DNA of 14,447 bases from DASQDN01 sp035630195 (GTDB lineage Bacteria; Acidobacteriota; Terriglobia; Bryobacterales; Bryobacteraceae): assembly GCA_035630195.1 (NCBI GenBank), contig DASQLD010000015.1:1-14447 (forward strand), in the 5' to 3' direction. Below, piece by piece: positions 1 to 6,439 of the stretch. Each line of letters opens with the position of its first letter. The stretch's first letter is position 1. Under the pieces are notes generated by a model that was not told where the DNA came from, did not search any database, and saw nothing but the letters and a program-made list of their open reading frames with translations. The position numbers and the translations under genes are program-made.

Positions 1-358
<358 letters not shown>

Positions 359-465
359 ATTAGGAAGCCTCTCTCACGCCAGTCAACGAACACCGTCCTG
401 CACTCGCAATCAGTAAACTACCGCCTGAATGGATCGTGGGAAACCGGTCTGGGCGTGGTTGAATC

Positions 466-541
<76 letters not shown>

Positions 542-553
542 CTGTAAATAGAG

Positions 554-583
554 ATTATAAACTACCGGCCCAAGCGCGCACAA
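554..583 (-). promoter_or_regulatory. Candidate internal promoter of tRNA-Thr/tuf
   Basis: On the minus strand a perfect TATAAT (559 to 554) follows a weak -35-like TTGTGC (583 to 578) at 18-bp spacing. Initiation about 7 nt downstream would fall roughly 6 nt before the mature tRNA-Thr 5' end. This is good geometry for a stable-RNA promoter. The -35 match is poor (TTG only), so the call rests on the -10 and its position. Confidence 0.45.
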
Positions 584-631
584 CAAAGCCTCCGAGCCGC
601 CTATTGTTGGGTCTGAAACAGAAGAAAATGC

Positions 632-720
632 TGGTGGACGGGGAAGGATTCGAACCTTCGTACCTCGCAAGGAGGGACAGATTTACAGTCTGTTGGCTTT
701 AACCACTCACCCACCCGTCC
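632..720 (-). tRNA. tRNA-Tyr (anticodon GTA)
   Basis: The minus strand gives an 89-nt class II tRNA with an encoded CCA. The acceptor stem GGACGGG pairs with CCCGTCC, with discriminator A. The anticodon stem ACAGA/TCTGT encloses CTGTAAA, so the anticodon is GTA (Tyr). A long variable arm with a CCTC/GAGG stem is present, as expected for bacterial tRNA-Tyr. The T-arm is GAAGG-TTCGAAT-CCTTC. It is the first gene of the tRNA-tuf cluster. Confidence 0.97.
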
Positions 721-766
721 AAAGTTTTGTGTGGATTGCGTCGGCCGGACACGCGTGACACAGATG

Positions 767-776
767 ATTGTAACAT
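767..776 (-). promoter_or_regulatory. Candidate extended -10 promoter of the tRNA-tuf cluster
   Basis: The minus strand reads ATGTTACAAT, that is TG-n-TACAAT, an extended -10 element (TG at 775-774, hexamer 772-767). The mature tRNA-Tyr 5' end lies 46 nt downstream, leaving a leader of about 40 nt for RNase P to remove. No good -35 is visible 17 bp upstream, which extended -10 promoters tolerate. A second TATAAA (818 to 813) farther upstream is an alternative. Confidence 0.4.
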
Positions 777-949
777 GCGATTCGGCTCTCATGCGCTCCT
801 AAAGGCTGTAGATTTATAGACTACGCCGAGACTCCTTGGCGTGTTTCTAGCGACACCGCTGCTCGGCTGATTCCAGCGGCCGACAGACAAGTACCGACGC
901 CCACAGAACGCGCCTGTGGAGCCCTTAGGCCGGCGCACCCCTTCAAGCT

Positions 950-1330
950 TTATCGCGTAACGGTCCTAGTCTTCTTGCCGGTACCGGCAATGGCCAAGAT
1001 CTGCCTCCAGGCCTCCTCCCGCTTTTCCAGATGGACAACCTCAATTTCGCCGGACCTTTTCTTCGCCAGCACACTGGCTTGGTCACCTTCGATTCTTGGA
1101 GGCTGCATAGGAACATGTTCTCCCAACGAAGCCTCAATTTCCTTTACCTCCGGCCCTCCACCAGCTTGATAATGGACAACCCAGCGGCAATACCGGTTGG
1201 CTTCCGCAGCGGGCATCGATGCAAATTTCTGCATCGACGCGCACCCGGAAATGAGCGTGCCCTCACGTTCTTCACCAATACCAACTGTTCCCACGAGAAG
1301 AGGGATCAGAAAACTAAGAAGCAGACGCAT
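950..1330 (-). CDS. Small exported hypothetical protein
   Basis: I do not recognise a specific family for this 126-residue protein. It starts with a signal-like segment (MRLLLSFLIPLLVGTVGIG, residues 1-19). An ISGC lipobox-like tetrapeptide follows around residue 30, but a charged EERE stretch separates the two, so lipoprotein status is doubtful. The second half (about 80-115) has the pattern 'EGDQASVL...EIEVVHLEKREEAWRQI'. This resembles the last strands of NTF2-like/DUF4878-type small lipoproteins ('gd.A.v...v.l.k.d..W'); I offer it only as a hint. There is no clear Shine-Dalgarno before the ATG. It is divergent from the MBL-fold gene at 1477. Mixed codon use along the frame looks protein-coding. 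Two overlapping plus-strand frames look less plausible. Confidence 0.5.
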   Translation of the reverse strand: MRLLLSFLIPLLVGTVGIGEEREGTLISGCASMQKFASMPAAEANRYCRWVVHYQAGGGPEVKEIEASLGEHVPMQPPRIEGDQASVLAKKRSGEIEVVHLEKREEAWRQILAIAGTGKKTRTVTR

Positions 1331-1476
1331 ATGAGGGTTAAACTGGCACCCTAATTATTGGGCGCGTTTCGTCTCCGCGCAAGCCTGACGCGTGCAGTAT
1401 TTGTACTGGTACCAGCGGGTCTATGCTTACGCGTAATCGGAGTACTACTACCAATTTGCGTGATAGGATGCCAACC

Positions 1477-2475
1477 ATGCGATTTATTTTTTGCTTGGTG
1501 TTTGCCGCTGCTTTGGCGAACGCCGCGAAGCCATTAGATGTGTACTTCGTGGATGTCGAGGGCGGGCAGGCGACGCTAATCGTTACTCCCTCGAAGCAGT
1601 CGATTCTTGTCGATACCGGCTGGGCGGGGTTCAACGGGCGCGATGCGCTTCGGATTCAATCCGCAGCGAAATCCGCAGGCGTAAAACACATCGATTACCT
1701 GATCATGACTCACTATCATGCGGATCATGTCGGAGGGGTTTCCCAGCTAGTCGAGCGGATGCCCGTAAAGACCTTCGTCGATCACGGTCCCAATCGCGAG
1801 ACGGGAAAGCGAGCCGAAGAGTTGACTGCGGCCTGGGACAAGGCGCTCGCAACCGGCAAGCGCCTTTCCGTCAAACCAGGGGACAAGCTGCCATTGAAAG
1901 GCGTAGACGTTCAATTTGTATCAGCCGACGGTGTCGGAATCAGTTCGCCAGTGAACGGAGGCGGAGCCGCCAATTCGTACTGCGCAGGCAAGTCGTATCC
2001 GGAGGATCCTACCGAGAATGCGCGTTCGACGGGCTTCCTGTTGACTTATGGGAAGTTCCGTATGCTCGACCTCGGCGATCTCACGAGTAGAAAAGAACTC
2101 GAATTGGTCTGTCCTGAAAACAAGTTGGGCAAGGTCGACCTGTATCTCACAACCCAGCACGGGACGAACACCTCGAATTCGCAGGCGCTGGTGCATGCGA
2201 TCGCGCCACGTGTTGCGGTCATGAATAACGGCGCGAAGAAGGGCGGAGCACCCGACTCTTGGCAAACCATCAAGTCGTCGCCGGGACTTGAGGATCTATG
2301 GCAGGTTCATTTTGCCGTCGCTGGCGGAAAGGACAACAATGCGCCTGATTCCTTTATCGCGAACCTTGATGAAACTTGCGAAGGCAAGGGCATCAAAGTA
2401 TCGGTGCTGGAGGACGGCTCATTTACCGTCCTCAACACGCGAAACAAATATCAAAAGTCTTACGCCGCCCGGTAA
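1477..2475 (+). CDS. Secreted ComEC-like metallo-beta-lactamase-fold hydrolase
   Basis: This gene encodes a probable exported metal-dependent hydrolase of 332 residues. The ATG at 1477 is chosen because an AGGA lies 8 nt upstream and the product then opens with a clean signal peptide (MRFIFCLVFAAALANA, predicted cleavage near residue 16). An in-frame ATG at 1423 would add 18 polar residues ahead of it. The MBL fold follows: strand 'DVYFVDVEGGQATLI', 'ILVDTGW', the metal motif HYHADH (residues 79-84), GDL with the bridging Asp near 201, and TQHG with His near 228. The layout 'NARSTGFLLTYGKFRMLDLGD' then 'TQHGTNTSNS' parallels the C-terminal domain of ComEC (SHHGS), but here it stands alone without membrane channels. 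The substrate is unknown; phosphodiester or lactone hydrolysis is possible. It converges on the SDR gene with a 3-nt gap. Confidence 0.85.
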   Translation: MRFIFCLVFAAALANAAKPLDVYFVDVEGGQATLIVTPSKQSILVDTGWAGFNGRDALRIQSAAKSAGVKHIDYLIMTHYHADHVGGVSQLVERMPVKTFVDHGPNRETGKRAEELTAAWDKALATGKRLSVKPGDKLPLKGVDVQFVSADGVGISSPVNGGGAANSYCAGKSYPEDPTENARSTGFLLTYGKFRMLDLGDLTSRKELELVCPENKLGKVDLYLTTQHGTNTSNSQALVHAIAPRVAVMNNGAKKGGAPDSWQTIKSSPGLEDLWQVHFAVAGGKDNNAPDSFIANLDETCEGKGIKVSVLEDGSFTVLNTRNKYQKSYAAR

Positions 2476-2478
2476 CGA

Positions 2479-3390
2479 TTAATACGGCGACTGCCCGCCG
2501 GTAGCGCCGTAAACCTCTCCCGTGACGTAGTTTGATTCGTTGGAGGACAGGAACACGAACAGCGGGGCCAGCTCGCGAGGTTGCGCAGCCCGTTTGAATT
2601 CCGTATTGTCCCCGAAATTCTTAACCTTCTCATCCGGCATCGTACTCGGAATCAACGGAGTCCATACCGGACCGGGCGCGACAGCGTTGACACGGATGCC
2701 CTTTTCGGACGCCATCTTTGCCAAGCCTTTGGTAAAGTTCACGATCGCGCCTTTGGTCGCGGCATACGCGAGCAGGTTCGGGCTGGGGTTGAAACTTTGA
2801 ATGGAAGCCGTGTTGATGATGACGCTGCCCTCCGTCATCCGCGGTACGGCGAACTTGCATAACCAGAACATCGCGTACACATTTGTTTTGAAGGTTGTGT
2901 CGAACTCCTCAGTCGAGAATTCTTCGATCTTGTCGTGAGTCATCTGGTATGCGGCGTTGTTGACCAGGATGTCGAGTTTACCGAATTTTTCGAACGTCCG
3001 ATCAATTAGCGAGCGACAGTGGGATTCATCGCGGATATCGCCGGGTAGACGCAAGGCTTTACGCCCGGCTTGCGTGACCCAGCGCTCCGTCTCGACTGCG
3101 TCTTCCTCTTCCTCAGCCAAGTACGATATAGCGACGTCGGCGCCTTCCCGCGCATAGGCAATCGCGACCGCGCGTCCGATGCCACTGTCACCACCCGTAA
3201 TCAGCGCGACCTTATCTTTAAGTCGGCCCAGTCCCTTATAGGAATCCTCGCCATGATCCGGTTTCGGATCCATCTCCGATGTCAGGCCTGGAGGGTCGAT
3301 CTTCTCCTGGTTGTCATGCGGCGGTTTCGAGCCTACCTCACGCGGGTCGACTTTTCGAGAGGGGTCATCTAAAGCGGACGTCTTCGACAT
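2479..3390 (-). CDS. SDR-family oxidoreductase (YghA/general-stress type)
   Basis: This is a cytoplasmic NAD(P)-dependent short-chain dehydrogenase of 303 residues. Residues 1-55 form a hydrophilic Pro/Asp/Lys-rich extension typical of the YghA/YdaD subgroup, which sits before the Rossmann core. The cofactor loop is TGGDSGIG (65-72), followed by GDIRD (about 117-121), NNAA (144-147) and catalytic Ser196, Tyr209 and Lys213 (YAATK). Next comes NAVAPGPVWTPL (about 235-246), and the end 'VTGEVYGATGGQ' is standard for the family. The ATG at 3390 has AGGAGA about 5 nt upstream, located in the last codons of the upstream hydrolase gene; the stop of that gene directly abuts this ATG (TGAATG), so translation is probably coupled. 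Reduction of aldehydes or ketones is likely, but the substrate cannot be read from sequence. Confidence 0.93.
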   Translation of the reverse strand: MSKTSALDDPSRKVDPREVGSKPPHDNQEKIDPPGLTSEMDPKPDHGEDSYKGLGRLKDKVALITGGDSGIGRAVAIAYAREGADVAISYLAEEEEDAVETERWVTQAGRKALRLPGDIRDESHCRSLIDRTFEKFGKLDILVNNAAYQMTHDKIEEFSTEEFDTTFKTNVYAMFWLCKFAVPRMTEGSVIINTASIQSFNPSPNLLAYAATKGAIVNFTKGLAKMASEKGIRVNAVAPGPVWTPLIPSTMPDEKVKNFGDNTEFKRAAQPRELAPLFVFLSSNESNYVTGEVYGATGGQSPY

Positions 3391-4413
3391 TCAGTTCTCC
3401 TGCATCCGTGAGACTCCGGAACGCGAGAGAATGTCTCGGATTGCTTCAACAACAATTTCAGGTTCGTCGAGGTGAACCCAATGGCCACTGCGACCGGCTA
3501 CGATGTGGCGCCCTTGATCAGACGAACGCGCTATCGTTTCGTGTTCGGCGAGCTGGCTTTGTGTCAGTGCGCCAGCCGAAATTACCGTTACAGGAATGGA
3601 CCGGCTCGGGTTCGTTTTGTAGACAAGGGCTGCGGTCTCAGGCAGGGCGGCCAAGTGCCGCGCCATGCTCTCGAAAGACTGCGGCCGGCACCAGTGGGAT
3701 TGGACGACCGGCCAGAGAGCGGGCGGCAATTTCCGGACCTCACCGACAAGCCGCTCAGAGACCGAATGTCCCTTGCCGCTGCTCAACTTCGAGAACAACT
3801 TGGGCAGCGCTCGCGACCCTCCCGTCAGTAAGGACAGGCTTAACCGAACGAACCCGATTTTTGCTAACAACGCCCCCCGGCGAGACAAGGCAATTCCGCG
3901 GCCCAGCATCCGAAGGCGTTCCGGACTCGGGTCGGCCCACTCAAGGAGGAGAGCCGGATCGACCAGCACCATCCCGGCAACCTCCTCCGGCCACCGGTCG
4001 GCATAGAGCCTGACGAGGAGCGCGCCGAAGGAATGTCCGACGAAGATAAATGGCGAAACGAACCCAGCCGTCTTCAACAGGGACCGAAGCGACTCCACCA
4101 TTTCCATCGCTGTTTGGGGCCGCTCGGTTTGATGGCTCCAGCCGAATCCCGACCGGTCATAACTAGCTGTCGACGTAAATTCGGCGATTAAGTCCTGGAC
4201 TGGAGTCCAACTGACGCTGGAGGCCGCCACCCCCGACTCAAAGATGACCGCCGGCCGACCTGTTCCGGTAGCACGGATATGTAAGGACACGCCATCGACT
4301 TCGATCAATCTGCCAGGAGGCGGGTGACGTTCGAGATCGGATGACACTCCGATTCGCTGATAAATGATTCCAAGGATCAGCAGCACTGCCGGAATGGCAA
4401 GGAAAAGCAACAA
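3391..4413 (-). CDS. Membrane-anchored alpha/beta hydrolase (start uncertain)
   Basis: This encodes a serine hydrolase with one N-terminal membrane helix (LLLFLAIPAVLLILGIIY) followed by 'HPPPGRLIEVDGVSLHI', a common opening of this alpha/beta-hydrolase group. The nucleophile elbow GHSFG has its Ser at bases 4030-4032. The oxyanion region is 'VIFESGVAASSVSW' and the catalytic His lies in 'GRSGHWVHLDEP' near the end. The substrate is unknown (esterase or lipase-like). The open frame extends to an ATG at 4695, but everything beyond 4435 is antisense to the start of the mutase gene. I therefore take TTG at 4413, giving about 340 residues. GTG at 4533, or a rare ATT at 4428 that would keep the VRW flank of the helix, are alternatives. 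None has a convincing Shine-Dalgarno. It is the first gene of an operon with the SDR. Confidence 0.8.
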   Translation of the reverse strand: MLLFLAIPAVLLILGIIYQRIGVSSDLERHPPPGRLIEVDGVSLHIRATGTGRPAVIFESGVAASSVSWTPVQDLIAEFTSTASYDRSGFGWSHQTERPQTAMEMVESLRSLLKTAGFVSPFIFVGHSFGALLVRLYADRWPEEVAGMVLVDPALLLEWADPSPERLRMLGRGIALSRRGALLAKIGFVRLSLSLLTGGSRALPKLFSKLSSGKGHSVSERLVGEVRKLPPALWPVVQSHWCRPQSFESMARHLAALPETAALVYKTNPSRSIPVTVISAGALTQSQLAEHETIARSSDQGRHIVAGRSGHWVHLDEPEIVVEAIRDILSRSGVSRMQEN

Positions 4414-4422
4414 GGCCCAGCG

Positions 4423-4428
4423 TACAAT
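4423..4428 (+). promoter_or_regulatory. Possible -10 element for a leaderless icmA transcript
   Basis: TACAAT lies 6 nt upstream of the GTG start of icmA. Initiation 7 nt downstream of it would place the transcript start on the GTG itself, consistent with the missing Shine-Dalgarno. No -35 match is present at 17 bp (AGGAAA). This is a weak, speculative call. Confidence 0.2.
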
Positions 4429-4434
4429 GAACGC

Positions 4435-5988
4435 GTGAGCGGAATCCGCGTGAAGCCTGTCTACACTGCGGCCGATCTGCCTGAGCAGCTTCCCCCTCCA
4501 GCGGGCCAGTTCCCTTATACACGCGGTATTCACGCGTCCATGTATCAAGGAAAGCTCTGGACGATGCGGCAGTTCTCGGGCTTCTCGACCCCCGAGGAGA
4601 CGAATGCCCGTTTCCGCTATCTGCTCGAACAGGGGCAGACCGGATTGTCGGTAGCTTTCGATTTGCCTACGCTGATGGGGCTGGACGCTGACCATCCTTC
4701 CGCGGATGGCGAAGTCGGCAAATGCGGTGTTCCGGTGTCATCTCTCGAGGACATTGAGACTGTTTTTAACGGCATCCCGCTCGATCAAGTCTCGGTGTCG
4801 ATGACGATCAACTCGCCTGCGCCGGTGATCTGGGCGATGTATCTGGTCGCGGCGGAACGGCGCGGTGTCGATTGGCATCTGCTTTCCGGCACTTTACAAA
4901 ACGATATCCTTAAAGAGTTCATTGCCCAGAAGGAATTTATCTACCCGCCGCACCCTTCGATGCGTCTTGCGACCGATGTCATCGAGTTCGCCACCAAGCA
5001 CACCCCGCGATACCATCCGATTTCGATTAGCGGCTATCACATTCGGGAAGCGGGTTCGACGGCAGTTCAGGAATTGGCGTTTACGATCCGCGACGGCATC
5101 GAGTATGTCGATTGGGCGCTCGCACGAGGTCTCAATATCGACGCGTTCGCGCCGCGACTTAGCTTCTTCTTCAACGCTCACAACAATCTCTTCGAGGAGA
5201 TTGCGAAATACCGCGCTGCGCGCAAGATCTGGGCGGAAATGATGCGGCAGCGATATCACGCAAAAGACGAGCGGAGCTGGAAGTTGCGATTCCACGCGCA
5301 GACAGCAGGTTGCTCGTTGACGTGGCAGCAGCCGTATAACAATGTGGTGCGAACGGCGCTGCAGGCGTTGGCGGCGGTTCTTGGGGGAGCACAGTCCCTT
5401 CACACGAATTCTCTAGATGAAGCGCTGGGTCTTCCGGGAGAGCATGCGGCAACTCTCGCGTTGCGGACGCAACAAGTCCTGGCGCATGAGACGGGTATCA
5501 CTGCTGAGCCTGACCCCCTCGGCGGAAGCTATTATTTGGAGCGCCGGACAGCCGACATAGAAAAGGAGGCAATGGAGTTGATCGCTGAGATCGACGCCAT
5601 GGGAGGTATGATCCCGGCGATCGAATCGGGCTACCCCCAGTCGAAGATCGCGCAGGCATCCTACGAGGAGCAGCAGGAAATCGAGCGCAAACAGCGGGTA
5701 ATCGTGGGCGTGAACCAGTTTCAGGAGGCCGATGAGGCTCCTATTCCAGTTCTGCGAATGGATCACACGCCCGCCGAGTTGCAGACTCAAAAGCTCGAAC
5801 GGCTACGTCGGCATCGTGATGCTTCCCGAGTGGAGCGCAGTTTGGGCGCGCTGGCTGCCGCCGCCACCGGACAAGAGAACACAATGCCCTATATACTGGA
5901 AGCAGTGCGCGCCTCCGCCACGGTCGGCGAGATTTGCGAGGCGCTGCGCAGCGTCTTCGGCTTGTATCAAGAAAGCAGCGTTTTTTAG
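4435..5988 (+). CDS. icmA: Acyl-CoA mutase large subunit, isobutyryl-CoA mutase type
   Basis: This is the catalytic TIM-barrel subunit of an adenosylcobalamin-dependent acyl-CoA mutase, 517 residues. Family landmarks are 'YTRGIHASMYQGKLWTMRQ', 'GLSVAFDLPTLMG', GTLQNDILKEF (152-162), SGYHIREAG with His202 (the MCM His244 equivalent), RFHAQTAG and QSLHTNSLDEA. Against Propionibacterium MCM the numbering differs by a constant 42: Tyr89 is Phe47 and Arg207 is Gln165, the pair recalled for isobutyryl-CoA mutase (Phe80/Gln198 in Streptomyces IcmA). Arg82 is Lys40. Isomerisation of isobutyryl-CoA to n-butyryl-CoA is therefore the best call, although general annotation would say methylmalonyl-CoA mutase. 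GTG is the first possible start after an in-frame stop at 4342; about 33 N-terminal residues of IcmA are absent. No Shine-Dalgarno is evident. The small subunit follows after 15 nt. Confidence 0.9.
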   Translation: MSGIRVKPVYTAADLPEQLPPPAGQFPYTRGIHASMYQGKLWTMRQFSGFSTPEETNARFRYLLEQGQTGLSVAFDLPTLMGLDADHPSADGEVGKCGVPVSSLEDIETVFNGIPLDQVSVSMTINSPAPVIWAMYLVAAERRGVDWHLLSGTLQNDILKEFIAQKEFIYPPHPSMRLATDVIEFATKHTPRYHPISISGYHIREAGSTAVQELAFTIRDGIEYVDWALARGLNIDAFAPRLSFFFNAHNNLFEEIAKYRAARKIWAEMMRQRYHAKDERSWKLRFHAQTAGCSLTWQQPYNNVVRTALQALAAVLGGAQSLHTNSLDEALGLPGEHAATLALRTQQVLAHETGITAEPDPLGGSYYLERRTADIEKEAMELIAEIDAMGGMIPAIESGYPQSKIAQASYEEQQEIERKQRVIVGVNQFQEADEAPIPVLRMDHTPAELQTQKLERLRRHRDASRVERSLGALAAAATGQENTMPYILEAVRASATVGEICEALRSVFGLYQESSVF

Positions 5989-6002
5989 CAACGATATCGT
6001 TG
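5989..6002. repeat. Perfect 14-bp palindrome in the icmA-icmB gap
   Basis: CAACGATATCGTTG is a perfect inverted repeat beginning at the base after the icmA stop codon and ending two bases before the icmB ATG. In RNA it can form a 5-bp stem with an ATAT loop. It occupies the place where icmB would have its Shine-Dalgarno, and none is visible. It could affect coupling or mRNA processing, or bind a regulator. This could also be coincidence. Confidence 0.5.
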
Positions 6003-6003
6003 G

Positions 6004-6414
6004 ATGGAACGGCGAATCCGAGTACTGGTGGCTAAACCGGGCCTCGACGGTCACGACCGCGGAGCAAAGGTGATCGCTCGCGCTTTGCGCGACGCCGGCA
6101 TGGAGGTCATTTATACGGGGCTTCGTCAAACGCCGGAAATGATCGTCAATGCAGCCTTACAAGAAGACGTTCAGGTGATCGGCCTGTCAATTCTATCCGG
6201 GGCTCATGGAGCGATCGTTCCGCGAGTGATGCAGTTGCTGAAAGACCGCGAGATGGAAGATGTGCTCGTCGTGGTTGGTGGAATCATCCCGGACGATGAC
6301 GCGATCGAATTAAAAAAGCTGGGAGTAGCAGGAATTTTTCAACCCGGCTCGTCACTGGATTCCATTGTGCAGTTTATTAGAGAACGTACGCAGCTGACGA
6401 CAAGTCAGCCGTAA
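6004..6414 (+). CDS. icmB: Acyl-CoA mutase small, cobalamin-binding subunit
   Basis: This 136-residue protein is the B12-binding partner of the mutase large subunit. It carries the base-off/His-on motif DGHDRG (DxHxxG) near residues 15-20, the SILSGAH segment and the VVGGIIP loop that enclose the cobalamin nucleotide tail. It ends with 'GVAGIFQPGSSLDSIVQFIRE'. The separate small subunit of about 136 residues matches the two-subunit isobutyryl- and 2-hydroxyisobutyryl-CoA mutases, and the stretch 'GAKVIARALRDAGMEVIYTG' is very close to what I recall of Streptomyces IcmB. Fused MCM proteins carry this domain at their C terminus. No Shine-Dalgarno is visible and a palindrome precedes the ATG, so translation may depend on coupling to icmA. 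No MeaB/MeaI G-protein chaperone gene is present in the window. Confidence 0.95.
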   Translation: MERRIRVLVAKPGLDGHDRGAKVIARALRDAGMEVIYTGLRQTPEMIVNAALQEDVQVIGLSILSGAHGAIVPRVMQLLKDREMEDVLVVVGGIIPDDDAIELKKLGVAGIFQPGSSLDSIVQFIRERTQLTTSQP

Positions 6415-6439
6415 TTGATTAGGAAAAAAGAAGGAGCGG

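Noticed and set aside
901..919. Hairpin CCACAG-N7-CTGTGG downstream of the small exported gene, considered as its terminator
   Set aside because: The 6-bp stem has no T-run on the minus strand, so it does not meet the form of an intrinsic terminator.
975..1354. Plus-strand frames (64 and 107 codons) opposite the small exported protein
   Set aside because: They lack a leader, known motifs or a Shine-Dalgarno, and the minus-strand frame has a signal-like start and a plausible fold pattern.
1406..1415. Palindrome CTGGTACCAG upstream of the MBL-fold gene, considered as an operator
   Set aside because: A single 10-bp palindrome is too short to exceed chance in a window of this size, and no promoter is positioned around it.
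3279..4013. A 244-codon plus-strand frame inside the SDR-hydrolase region
   Set aside because: It is antisense to well-supported genes; its low-complexity, Arg/Pro-rich composition is typical of a shadow frame.
4414..4695. N-terminal extension of the alpha/beta hydrolase up to ATG 4695
   Set aside because: Those codons are antisense to the conserved start of the mutase and precede the membrane helix with which this family normally begins.
4894..5403. A 169-codon minus-strand frame inside the mutase gene
   Set aside because: It is fully antisense to highly conserved mutase motifs and has no recognisable domain.
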